DNA from: Methylobacterium mesophilicum SR1.6/6
GTDB taxonomy: Bacteria; Pseudomonadota; Alphaproteobacteria; Rhizobiales; Beijerinckiaceae
Direction: 5' to 3'
Assembly: GCF_000364445.2 (NCBI RefSeq)
Contig: NZ_CP043538.1
Coordinates: 6,491,180-6,555,179, forward strand
Length of the DNA stretch: 64,000 bases
The notes beneath the pieces were generated by a model. That model ran no database searches. It was not told where the DNA came from and saw only the letters and a program-made list of their open reading frames with translations. The position numbers were made by a program, and so were the translations under genes. Of this stretch, positions 1 through 7,246 are shown one piece after another. Each line of letters starts with the position of its first letter. Within the stretch, counting starts at the first letter, position 1.

Positions 1-851
1 GACAGGCGCACGTTGGTCCGCACGATCTCGACGGGCGAGCGGTCGACCCAGGGGATCTCGGCGCGCAGGCCCCGCCAGTACTTCGTCAGCCGCCACAGGT
101 GGGCCGGCAGCCACGTCCAGCCCGATTCGAGCAGCACGACCTTCAGGTCCGGGTACTTCGAGAACACGCCCTCGCAGATCAGGCTCGTGAGCTGCGTCTG
201 GAAGGCCTGGGCCTGCGCGACGTAATCCTCGGTGTAGTAGCTCGGCCAGCCGACGGCGGTCGGCGGGTTGTGATAGTTGCTGCCGGCGTGGATGCCGACG
301 GCCAGGCCGTGGCGCGCGGCCGCCGCGTAGATCGGCCAGTACAGCCGCTTGCCCAGCGGGTGATCGCCGCCGGCGAGCAGCAGCACCTGCACGAAGCGCG
401 GGTCGGCCGCGCAGCGCTCGATCTCGTCGACGGCGAACTCGACGCTCTGGACCGGCACCACGATGCTGGCGCGCAGGCGCGGCTCGCGGTCGAGCCACTC
501 GCGGGCGATCCAGTCGTTCACTGCGCGCGCGTAGCCCGCCGCCATGTCCTCGCTGAACAGGAGCTGCACGCCGTAGAGGCAGTTCAGGATCGCCGTCCCC
601 GACCCGAAGGCGTCCAGGCACTGCGCGCGGACCTGCTCCAGGGTGGCGGCCGGCTTGCCCGTCCCGGGCCGCCAGTCGGCGCGCGCGCTCAGCGGCGAGC
701 CGGCCGGGTAGCTGATGGAGTTGAGGTCGTCCATGCCGCGCGTCTCGACGACGGCGCGCCAGTGCTCCTCCATGTAAGGCCGGAGCGCGGCGAGGTTCGG
801 CACGGACGGATGGATGTCGCAGTCGATCGACGACGCGGGGCTCCACGACAT
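1..851 (-). CDS. Amidohydrolase-2 family (TIM-barrel) hydrolase/decarboxylase, C-terminus cut by window edge
   Basis: This gene reads from an ATG at 851 off the left edge of the window. The protein begins [17 protein letters not shown]; the D-x-H in DCDIHP is the usual first metal-ligand pair of the amidohydrolase_2 family. Further on [13 protein letters not shown] supplies a later metal histidine region, and [18 protein letters not shown] matches the helix that follows it. The family includes metal-dependent decarboxylases and hydrolases of aromatic acids (LigW, gamma-resorcylate decarboxylase, ACMSD), so a ring-acid substrate is likely but not proven. It is transcribed divergently from the MFS gene and resembles the second amidohydrolase at 2437-3582, so the two probably belong to one catabolic cluster. 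The final catalytic Asp lies beyond the window. Confidence 0.85.
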   Translation of the reverse strand, partial: MSWSPASSIDCDIHPSVPNLAALRPYMEEHWRAVVETRGMDDLNSISYPAGSPLSARADWRPGTGKPAATLEQVRAQCLDAFGSGTAILNCLYGVQLLFSEDMAAGYARAVNDWIAREWLDREPRLRASIVVPVQSVEFAVDEIERCAADPRFVQVLLLAGGDHPLGKRLYWPIYAAAARHGLAVGIHAGSNYHNPPTAVGWPSYYTEDYVAQAQAFQTQLTSLICEGVFSKYPDLKVVLLESGWTWLPAHLWRLTKYWRGLRAEIPWVDRSPVEIVRTNVRL

Positions 852-944
852 GGCCCTGACCTCCCTCAGTCCTGCTTTCTTGGCACCCGCCTCTGCGGGC
901 GGTGTGGCCAGCGACCGCCGACCGCAGGCATCATGCCCCAGGAA

Positions 945-960
945 AGTTGTTTCGACAACT
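945..960. promoter_or_regulatory. Perfect inverted repeat, probable operator of the divergent catabolic promoters
   Basis: AGTTGTTTCGACAACT is a perfect palindrome with 6-bp arms and a 4-bp centre. It lies in the 175-bp gap between the amidohydrolase (start 851, minus) and the MFS gene (start 1027, plus). The position and size suit a dimeric MarR-type regulator, and one is encoded at 4006-4602. The link to that regulator is inferred. Confidence 0.5.
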
Positions 961-1026
961 GGTTTGCATCAGCCCCGCGTTCGGGTCTACTCTGCGCTCA
1001 GAACAAGACGGCCACGGGTGGAGACG

Positions 1027-2346
1027 ATGGGCACGGACCGGTCGCCGGCGTTCCGCCGGATGCAGTGGGTCGCGGTCGCGATGTGCACGTTCGCGATCGC
1101 CCTGAACTACATCGATCGCTCGACGCTCGCGATCGGCAACCTGAAGATCCGCGAGGAGTTCGGCATCTCGGCTACGGGGATCGGCGCGCTCCAGTCGGCG
1201 TGGTCGATCGCCTTCGCGCTGGCCCAGATCCCGGTCGGCCTGATGATCGACCGCGTCGGCCCGCGCCGGCTCCTCGGCTGGGCGCTCGTCCTGTGGTCGC
1301 TCGCCCAGGCGGCCGGCGGCGCGATGGCGGGCTACATGGGCTTCCTGTGCTCGCGCGTTGCGCTTGGGGTCTTCGAGTCGCCCGCGTTCCCGAGCGCGGT
1401 CCGCACGGTGGCGAACTGGTTCGCGATCCGCGACCGCGGCCGCCCGACCGGCGTCTACACGATCGGCGGCGACCTCGGCCGCCTGATCGGGACGCCGCTG
1501 CTCACGGCGCTCATGCTCGCCTTCGGCTGGCGCACGATGTTCGTCGTGATGGGCGTCGTCGGCCTGCTCGGGGCGCTCGCGTGGTTTGCGCTCTACCGCG
1601 ACCCGAGGTTCGACGGAATGGCGGCGGCGGACCGGGCCTATCTCGCGCAGAACGGCGTGGGCGCCCGCGGGCCCGTCACGCTGGCGAGCTGGAAGCGATT
1701 GTTCCGCTTCCGCTCGATGTGGGGGATGATCCTAGCGGCCTTCTGCTCGGGCTACGCCCTGTGGATGTACGGCACGTGGCTGCCCGGCTACCTGGAAATG
1801 GAGCACCACGTCAGCATCGCCCGGACCGGCGTGCTGGCTATGATCCCGCTGGCCTGCTCCATCATCGGCTCGATCGTGGGCGGCTGGCTGACCGATCGCC
1901 TCGCCCATGGCACCATGGGGATCGTGGAGAGCCGCAAGCTCCCGGCGGCGCTCGGCTACGTCGCGGCGTCGGTGTTCTGCGGGCTGGCCGCCTCCGCCGC
2001 CTCAATGGAGTGGGCGCTCGCCGCCATCTCAGCCTCGATGTTCTTCATGGCGATCGCCCAGTCCGGCAAGTGGACACTGATCACCGCGATCGCCCCGCAA
2101 TCCTACGCGGCCTCGGCCTCCTCCATCCAGAACTTCGGGTCCTACCTCGGCGGCACGCTCTCGCCGATCGTGACGGGGATGGTCGTGGACTCGACGGGCT
2201 CGTTCGTGCTCGCGCTGGCGCTCGGCGCGTCCGTGATGATGGCCGCGGCCGCGTTCTTCTACTTCGGCGTCGGCGAGCCGATCACGATCGAGGCGCTCGG
2301 CGGGGAGCCCGACGCCCCGGTCGCGCGGCCGCTCGGCGCCGCCTAG
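1027..2346 (+). CDS. MFS transporter, ACS (anion:cation symporter) type
   Basis: The 439-residue protein has the size and hydrophobic pattern of a 12-helix major facilitator. The motif IALNYIDRSTL in helix 1 and PVGLMIDRVGPRRLLGW after helix 2 (MFS motif A) are typical of the anion:cation symporter family, which imports organic acids such as aromatic carboxylates, glucarate and tartrate. The ATG at 1027 is preferred over an upstream in-frame start because GGTGGAG lies just before it and the first helix follows directly. It is divergent from one amidohydrolase and upstream of another plus a Rieske ferredoxin, so it probably imports the substrate of those enzymes. The substrate cannot be read from the sequence. 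Confidence 0.9.
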   Translation: MGTDRSPAFRRMQWVAVAMCTFAIALNYIDRSTLAIGNLKIREEFGISATGIGALQSAWSIAFALAQIPVGLMIDRVGPRRLLGWALVLWSLAQAAGGAMAGYMGFLCSRVALGVFESPAFPSAVRTVANWFAIRDRGRPTGVYTIGGDLGRLIGTPLLTALMLAFGWRTMFVVMGVVGLLGALAWFALYRDPRFDGMAAADRAYLAQNGVGARGPVTLASWKRLFRFRSMWGMILAAFCSGYALWMYGTWLPGYLEMEHHVSIARTGVLAMIPLACSIIGSIVGGWLTDRLAHGTMGIVESRKLPAALGYVAASVFCGLAASAASMEWALAAISASMFFMAIAQSGKWTLITAIAPQSYAASASSIQNFGSYLGGTLSPIVTGMVVDSTGSFVLALALGASVMMAAAAFFYFGVGEPITIEALGGEPDAPVARPLGAA

Positions 2347-2368
2347 TCGGTCCGACTGGAGAGCATCG

Positions 2369-2396
2369 CGGACGGTGATGGGCAGGGCACCGTCCG
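2369..2396 (+). terminator. Intercistronic hairpin
   Basis: CGGACGGTG at 2369-2377 pairs perfectly with CACCGTCCG at 2388-2396 across a 10-nt loop, between the MFS stop codon and the next amidohydrolase. There is no T tract, so it may attenuate, stabilise or process the message rather than terminate it. Confidence 0.4.
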
Positions 2397-2436
2397 AGTG
2401 TCATGGACGACGCGTCCTTCGCATTAGGAGACGAGC

Positions 2437-3582
2437 ATGAACGTCGAACTTCGCCCGCGCCCCGCCGCCGCCGCCGCGCAGCGACTCGGGATCGCCGACT
2501 GCGACATCCACCACAGCCCGCGCGACTTCCGGATGCTCTACGCCTACCTCCCGAAGAAGTGGCGCGACCATCTCGACATGTTCGGCCAGCGGCCCCGGCA
2601 GGGTCCCGCGGCCGGGCCGCAATTCCCCAAGAGCCAGCCCGACGCGTCGCGGCGCGACGCGTGGCCCCCGGTCGGCGGGCGGCCGGGCAGCGACCTCGAC
2701 TTCATGCGCACCCACCACCTAGACGCGAACGGGATCGAGCTCGGCATCCTAGCGATGATCCGCCCGCATCCCGGCGGCATGCAGAACCTCGACCTCTCCG
2801 GCGCGCTCGCGGCCGCGATCAACGACTGGCAGGTCGCCGAGTGGACGGGGCGCGAGCGGCGCTTCAAGGCCTCGATCGTCGTGCCCTACGAGGACGCAGC
2901 GGCCTCGGTCGCCGAGATCGAGCGCTGGGCCGGGCACGCAGACATGGTCCAGGTGCTCCTGCTGTCGCGCACCGTCGAGCCGCTGGGCCATCGGCGCTAC
3001 TGGCCGATCTTTGAGGCGGCCTCGCGCGCCGGGCTGCCGGTCGGGATCCACGCCTTCGGCAACGGCGGCCAGCCGACCACCGGCACCGGGTGGCCCAGCT
3101 ACTACGCGGAGGACATGATCGGCCATTCGCAGTCGTGCCAGGCGATGGTGAGCAGCATGGTGCTCGGCGGTTTGTTTGCGCACGTCCCGGATCTGCGCGT
3201 TGTGCTGATCGAGGCAGGCTTCGCCTGGCTCCCGCCGCTCGCCTGGCGCCTCGACCAGGCATGGCGGACCTTGCGGAGCGAGACGCCCGCCGTGACCCGG
3301 CCTCCGAGCGCCATCATTCGCGATCACTTCTGGCTCACGACCCAGCCGATGGAGGAGCCGGACGAGACCGCGCATCTCTCCGACACGATCGGGTGGATCG
3401 GCTGGGACAGGCTGCTGTTCGCCACCGATTACCCGCACTGGGATTACGACGACCCGCGCCACGCCCTGAAGCTCGCGCCGACGCCCGCGCAGCGCGAGGC
3501 ATTCTTCATCGGCAACGCGCGGTCGCTCTACATCCGACAGGACATGATCCGCCTGGACATGGCAGGGAGTGACGCGCGGTGA
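2437..3582 (+). CDS. Amidohydrolase-2 family metal-dependent hydrolase/decarboxylase
   Basis: This 381-residue TIM-barrel protein has the family's metal and catalytic signatures in order: D23-x-H25 in DCDIHHS, H205 in VGIHAFGNG, and D331 in FATDYPHWDYDDP near the C-terminus. Length is normal for the family. It resembles the protein encoded at 1-851 in several blocks (ASIVVP, WPIF/WPIY, WPSYY), so they are paralogues or two subunits of one pathway. AGGAG six bases before the ATG fixes the start. The 3' end overlaps the Rieske gene by four bases (GTGA), which points to translational coupling. A decarboxylase or C-C hydrolase acting on an aromatic or ring-cleavage acid is the best guess; the exact reaction is unknown. 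Confidence 0.88.
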   Translation: MNVELRPRPAAAAAQRLGIADCDIHHSPRDFRMLYAYLPKKWRDHLDMFGQRPRQGPAAGPQFPKSQPDASRRDAWPPVGGRPGSDLDFMRTHHLDANGIELGILAMIRPHPGGMQNLDLSGALAAAINDWQVAEWTGRERRFKASIVVPYEDAAASVAEIERWAGHADMVQVLLLSRTVEPLGHRRYWPIFEAASRAGLPVGIHAFGNGGQPTTGTGWPSYYAEDMIGHSQSCQAMVSSMVLGGLFAHVPDLRVVLIEAGFAWLPPLAWRLDQAWRTLRSETPAVTRPPSAIIRDHFWLTTQPMEEPDETAHLSDTIGWIGWDRLLFATDYPHWDYDDPRHALKLAPTPAQREAFFIGNARSLYIRQDMIRLDMAGSDAR

Positions 3583-3908
3583 GCGAGGACACGGTGGACG
3601 GCAACTGGACGCGGATCGCCGGGACGGGCGACGTCGGCGAGGGGGAGGCCGTGCCGGTCGAGGTCGCGGGCCTGAGCCTCGCCCTCTTCCGCGTCGACGG
3701 GGCGTGGTACTGCACGGACAACGTCTGCACGCACGCCTACGCGTTGCTGACCGACGGCTGGCTGGAGGGCTGCCTGATCGAGTGCCCGCTGCACAACGGC
3801 CAGTTCGACGTCCGCACCGGCGAGGGGCAGGGCGCCCCAATCATCGAGGATCTACGGACCTACCCGGTCCGCGTCGAGGGGGACGCGGTTCTCGTCGCCC
3901 TCCCCTGA
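3579..3908 (+). CDS. Rieske [2Fe-2S] ferredoxin, ring-oxygenase type
   Basis: The 109-residue protein carries the Rieske pair C50-T-H52 and C69-P-L-H72, which bind a [2Fe-2S] cluster through two cysteines and two histidines. The length matches stand-alone Rieske ferredoxins that pass electrons from a reductase to an aromatic ring-hydroxylating oxygenase. It starts with GTG inside the stop codon of the amidohydrolase. No oxygenase alpha subunit or dedicated reductase is visible within the window on this side; they could lie beyond the left edge or elsewhere. The ferredoxin reductase at 13326-14603 is a possible but unproven partner. Confidence 0.9.
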   Translation: MSEDTVDGNWTRIAGTGDVGEGEAVPVEVAGLSLALFRVDGAWYCTDNVCTHAYALLTDGWLEGCLIECPLHNGQFDVRTGEGQGAPIIEDLRTYPVRVEGDAVLVALP

Positions 3909-4005
3909 GCCCCGCGGGCGGTCCTCCCGCCGCGGGCCGGTTGCGTTTTTCCTCTCAGGTTGTGAGACTCCGGTGCCGCCTCGCCTCTCGGAGGATCCCT
4001 GCCGC

Positions 4006-4602
4006 ATGGGTGACGTCCCCAAGCTCGTCCGGCCGCTGCCCCGCGGCGAGTACCGCCTGCTAGACAACATTACCTTCAACATCGGCCGGCTAGCCAGCAG
4101 CTACAACAGGAGCGCGGTCCGCTACTACCTGCGCCATTTCGACCTGAGCGTCGCCGAGGTCCACGTCCTGAACGTGATCGGCCACTACGAGCCCGTCCTC
4201 GCCGTCGACGTCGCCGGGACCGCGCTCATGGACAAGGGGCTCGTCTCGCGCGCCGTGGCCAAGCTGACCGAGGTCGGCCTCGTCGCCAGGAGCGCCGATG
4301 CCGCCGATGGTCGACGTCAGATCCTCACGCTGACCAGATCCGGGCGCGTCACCTGGTCCGGGGTCTGGGGCGCCAAGCAGCGCCGGCACCACCGCTTCCT
4401 GGAGACGCTGACGGAGGCCGAGACCGAGCAGTTGTTTGGTATCCTGGCGCGCCTCCAGGACAATGCGGACCGGGTCGAGCGGGAGGAGGCGGCGGAGGGG
4501 GGAGAGGCGCGGGTCGCCGTCCGCGGGCGCGCTCCGGGGGCGCCGGTCGATCTGGCGCCGTTCGTTCCGGACGGTGAACGGCGGCAGAGGGGGCGTAGCT
4601 GA
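4006..4602 (+). CDS. MarR-family transcriptional regulator
   Basis: The protein has the MarR layout: a dimerisation helix with YNRSAVRYYLRHFDLSVAEV, then a winged helix with LMDKGLVSRAVAKLTEVGLV (recognition helix) and the wing ADAADGRRQILTLT. From the ATG at 4006 it is 198 residues; GGAGG lies about 11 bases upstream. A GTG at 3973 would extend it without a clear ribosome site. The C-terminal 30 residues are rich in Gly, Ala and Arg and are atypical. It lies just after the amidohydrolase-Rieske pair and probably controls the cluster, perhaps by binding the palindrome at 945-960 with a substrate-like aromatic acid as inducer (inferred). Confidence 0.88.
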   Translation: MGDVPKLVRPLPRGEYRLLDNITFNIGRLASSYNRSAVRYYLRHFDLSVAEVHVLNVIGHYEPVLAVDVAGTALMDKGLVSRAVAKLTEVGLVARSADAADGRRQILTLTRSGRVTWSGVWGAKQRRHHRFLETLTEAETEQLFGILARLQDNADRVEREEAAEGGEARVAVRGRAPGAPVDLAPFVPDGERRQRGRS

Positions 4603-4704
4603 ACCCCGACGCACCGCGCCTGCGCGCCGGCAGTTCGGCTCAGGCTGGCAGTTCGCTCCGCACATCCCGCATCCTCCGGCGCGCCGCGACCGTTGACCGA
4701 GCCG

Positions 4705-4818
4705 TCACGGTCCTCCGGCGACGCAGGCCGCATTCGAGATCGGGAAGAATTTGGTCTCATAGATGCGTCGGGCGCTCTCGACGTGCTTAACGGCCAGTCC
4801 GTCCAAGGCTTCCGGCAT
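4705..4818 (-). CDS. 37-residue peptide of unknown function with a strong ribosome site
   Basis: This reading frame begins at an ATG (4818) preceded by GGGAGGGGGCA, one of the best Shine-Dalgarno sequences in the window. It encodes MPEALDGLAVKHVESARRIY followed by a segment rich in Phe, Ser and Asn with a single Cys near the C-terminus (NAACVAGGP). There is no signal peptide or transmembrane helix. I do not recognise a family. The charged leader and short hydrophobic Cys-containing tail could fit a modified-peptide precursor, but no modifying enzyme is adjacent. It is next to broken iron/haem ABC-transporter remnants. Confidence 0.45.
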   Translation of the reverse strand: MPEALDGLAVKHVESARRIYETKFFPISNAACVAGGP

Positions 4819-4888
4819 TGCCCCCTCCCAGGACCTCGCTCGCCCGACCCCTAGACGCCGGCGATCAGCGACGCGAATATCGATACGA

Positions 4889-5251
4889 TCAACCATCTCC
4901 TTGCCGGACGGGCCCCGGGCGGCTCCAGGGCAGGAGGTAGGGTGTGCCGTCAGCGCACGTCCCGCGCTCGACACTGAGGCCGAACACGCGCGCCAGCAGC
5001 GCGTTGTCCAGCACGGTCACGGGCGGTCCGTCGGCGGGGACCTTGCCGTCGAGGACGATCACCCGGTCGCAGAACCGGGCGGCCAGCATCAGGTCGTGCA
5101 GAACGCCGCCGCCGCCGACCCTCTTGCGGCTGACGGCGTGCAGCAGCGCCATCGCGTCGAGCTGATGGCCGGGATCGAGCGCAGTGATCGGCCCATCGGC
5201 CAGGAGCCACGCGGCCTCGACGGCGAGCGCCCGGGCCAGCAGCATTCGCAT
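4889..5251 (-). pseudogene. Remnant of a haem/iron ABC transporter ATPase (HmuV-like), C-terminal half
   Basis: Reading leftwards from about 5251 the frame gives MRMLLARALAVEAAWLLADG, then ITALDPGHQLDAMALLHAV, VLHDLMLAARFCDRVIVLDG and VFGLSV. These match the region after the ABC signature, Walker B, the D-loop, the H-loop His and the C-terminal part of haem/iron importer ATPases. The Walker A and signature half is missing. Walker B reads LLADGPITALD where the family has LL-DEPT-ALD, so the catalytic Glu is replaced by Gly. The fragment begins within 15 bases of the start of another ABC-ATPase remnant on the opposite strand. It is non-functional as an ATPase. Confidence 0.75.
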
Positions 5252-5263
5252 GCCCCCGTCCCC

Positions 5264-5604
5264 GACAGCGTGTCGGCGCTGCGCACGGTGTCGGGGGGCG
5301 AGCGCCAGCGCGCCTAGCTTGCCATGCTGGTGGCCTAGGATGCCGAGTGCCTGCTCCTCGATGAGCCGATCTCGTTGCTCGACGTCGGCCATCAGGTCGA
5401 GGGGCTGGCCCTCCTGCGGCGCTTGTCGGCCGAGCGCGGCCTCGGAGTCGTCGTGCTGCACTACGTCAACATGGCCGTGTGCTTCTGCGACGAGATCCTG
5501 GCGCTGGATACCGGCCGGCTGATCGCCCGCGGCCCCCAGCCGGGATCATGACCGCCGACCGCCTGCGGGCGATCTACGGCCTCGCCATGGGCGTCATCCT
5601 CTAA
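5264..5604 (+). pseudogene. Remnant of a siderophore/iron ABC transporter ATPase (FepC-like), C-terminal half
   Basis: The translation runs ...TVSGGERQRA, stop, LAMLVA, stop, DAECLLLDEPISLLDVGHQ, then GVVVLHYVNMAVCFCDEIL. After a one-base frameshift near 5543 it ends IMTADRLRAIYGLAMGV at 5604. These are the ABC signature, an intact Walker B, D-loop, H-loop His and the C-terminal helix of FepC-type ATPases. Two in-frame TAG codons (5315-5317 and 5336-5338) and the frameshift show it is dead. The Walker A half is absent. It abuts the HmuV-like remnant on the opposite strand. Confidence 0.78.
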
Positions 5605-5742
5605 CCCCGACACTGGCCGGCCCATCAGCTTCGTCCGCTGACCGCGGTCAGGCCGACTTTGGGCTCCAACCGGGTTAAACGCTTCATCTCGCTGATCGCG
5701 CGTCCGCTTCGGGGCATCGCATTGGCGCCGCTGTATGACCGG

Positions 5743-5772
5743 GATGGGCGCAGAGCCGAACGGCGGCTTTTG
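5743..5772. repeat. Dispersed intergenic repeat, type 1 copy
   Basis: A 30-base unit beginning GATGGGCGCAGAGCCGAACG is found again, with a few changes, at 49144-49173. It contains a small self-complementary core (AGCCG...CGGCT). Both copies lie outside recognisable genes. Confidence 0.55.
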
Positions 5773-5790
5773 CGCTCATCGACAATCCAG

Positions 5791-5854
5791 CGTGGCGTAG
5801 TCTGGCCGAAAGCAGCAAGTCTGCTTCCGGGCAGAAAGGCTGACGAAGCGGACT
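5791..5854. repeat. Dispersed intergenic repeat, type 2, copy A
   Basis: The unit contains GTCTGGCCGAAAGCAGC followed by a Cys-like tract with GAAGCGGAC. Similar units lie at 36115-36183 and 38146-38213. All copies contain TCTGGCCGAAAGC(A/C)GC and a downstream (G)AAGCRGAC block, with a short inverted CCGCTTCG/CGAAGCGG motif preserved in copy B. Confidence 0.6.
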
Positions 5855-5861
5855 AACGGCC

Positions 5862-5928
5862 TTGCACGTGAAGCTCGCCGCCTGGATCGAGGAGAAGCCG
5901 CGATCCAGGCGGCGAGCTTCACGTGCAA
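5862..5928. repeat. Perfect 28-bp-arm inverted repeat with 11-nt spacer
   Basis: Bases 5862-5889 are exactly the reverse complement of 5901-5928; the spacer is AGGAGAAGCCG. The arms contain CACGTGAAGCTCGCCGCC. It lies directly after the stop codon of the C45-type hydrolase (which ends at 5961 on the minus strand). It could therefore form a very stable hairpin at the 3' end of that message, although there is no T tract. Perfect identity of the arms suggests a recent inverted duplication or selection for the hairpin. Confidence 0.9.
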
Positions 5929-5960
5929 GAAGCGAGCAACTACGTACGCCTCACCCGCGG

Positions 5961-6926
5961 TCACCGCTCGAGATCGCCATAGTCGTGCTTGTACGCCCCA
6001 GGTACGAAACACTCGAATGTCTGGCTCCAACGCTGCCCGGGCCAGAGATAATCGACGCGCTTTTCTGCAGGTCGGTACACGGCTGTGTAGGCTGTGGTGA
6101 ACGCGACTTTCCGCGAGTACAGCGGCGGCTCGAAGAAGAGTGCCGTCAGCCCCGTTAACGTGCTGGAAGGATCACCCAGAGCATCGTCGAGCACGCTCTG
6201 GCGTAGGAACGACCCTGACGCAGGTGACGCCCGCTCTTGATGGTTCGTGCATGTCCTCAGCCACGTCACAGTGGGCTCACGCCTGGGTCCGAGGAAGAGC
6301 GTGGCATGCTCGCCCGTCCCGTCGAGTAGCGTGACGTTGTGGAGTTGGGTGACCGGGATGCGGCACAAGGCGGCGACGGCCTCGCCGACCGACCCGCACG
6401 TCTCAAGCACGTAGCGGAGCATCAGGATGATGGCGAAGCCCAGCCCGCGCCTGGCCATACCGCCGAGCGTACAGCTGGCGACCAGTCCATCGTCGTTCAT
6501 CCCATCCAGGCAGCCGCCCCAGGGTCGTTGCGCCATCGCGATCACGCGCCGCTGGGACCACGCGGTGAGTTCGATGCGCCCGGTGATGATGGGGAGGGGA
6601 TAATCGTAGTTGCGAACCAGAGCTGGACCTTCGTCGCCCAGCCACACGGCTTGGCTGCAACCCTGCGGGCGAGGTGCCGGGCGATAGTGGCTGAGGATGC
6701 GGTGAGCCAGGTCGTCGTCTCCAACCAGCCCGCACACGTGATCGTAGTGCGGGACAAGTTCCGGCATGTGCCGCAGCAGGGCGGCACGGCACTCGGAAGC
6801 CGATGGGCGTTCGGCGTTCCCCTCTCCGAAATACCACCGCTCGGCTTCGTCCCGCCCCGCCCGGAAGCGTTCGAGCCACGCTGTGCCAGGGCGATCCTCG
6901 CGTTGGGCGGTGAACGTCTTCTCCAT
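5961..6926 (-). CDS. C45 / acyl-CoA:6-aminopenicillanate acyltransferase-like Ntn hydrolase
   Basis: The protein (321 residues from the ATG at 6926) resembles linear-amide hydrolases and C45 autoproteolytic acyltransferases. The segment PQGCSQAVWLGDEGPALVRN around residue 90 fits the maturation site: cleavage before C90 would expose it as the N-terminal nucleophile, and RNYDYP just after is a family signature. WGGCLDGMNDDGLVAS and CTNHQE further on are also family-like. This implies an approximately 89-residue pro-segment. An upstream GTG at 6935 would add three residues, but AGG sits better for the ATG. The likely reaction is hydrolysis of, or acyl transfer to, an amide; the substrate is unknown. 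There are no operon neighbours, and a perfect inverted repeat follows the stop. Confidence 0.75.
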   Translation of the reverse strand: MEKTFTAQREDRPGTAWLERFRAGRDEAERWYFGEGNAERPSASECRAALLRHMPELVPHYDHVCGLVGDDDLAHRILSHYRPAPRPQGCSQAVWLGDEGPALVRNYDYPLPIITGRIELTAWSQRRVIAMAQRPWGGCLDGMNDDGLVASCTLGGMARRGLGFAIILMLRYVLETCGSVGEAVAALCRIPVTQLHNVTLLDGTGEHATLFLGPRREPTVTWLRTCTNHQERASPASGSFLRQSVLDDALGDPSSTLTGLTALFFEPPLYSRKVAFTTAYTAVYRPAEKRVDYLWPGQRWSQTFECFVPGAYKHDYGDLER

Positions 6927-7246
6927 GCGATACACCTGCTTACGAGGGAATCTAAGCTGACGCGCACATACGGCGACTATGTAGGCGCCTCGGGTTTGTG
7001 GTGAGCGGTCGACCGCTAAGCTGATCTCCCGCGGGCGATAGTCTTACTGGTTGCGGTCGAGAATGATCGCTCCAACACCAAATCGGCTACCCCAAACGGT
7101 CGCGCGAGGAGGCTTGGAGCAGGCAGTGGGCCTTGTCACGGCCGGATCGCCGCTCGGCCGGGGTGTGCGGTTAAGTCCACGTTGAGCCGAAGGGTTTATT
7201 CCCTGGTCGAACCGTTGGTGTGGTCTGAGGCGGTCGGACGAGGTCG
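6927..7246. other. Divergent intergenic region with a 14-bp palindrome
   Basis: This 320-base gap separates the C45-type hydrolase (minus) from the DUF2252 gene (plus). It holds a perfect palindrome AGCGGTCGACCGCT at 7004-7017, placed to act on either promoter. I see no other gene or repeat in it. Confidence 0.4.

Noticed and set aside
99..2378. A 759-codon plus-strand reading frame across the first 2.4 kb
   Set aside because: It is Arg/Ala/Gly-rich shadow of the minus-strand amidohydrolase and of the MFS gene in another frame; both real genes have clear motifs.
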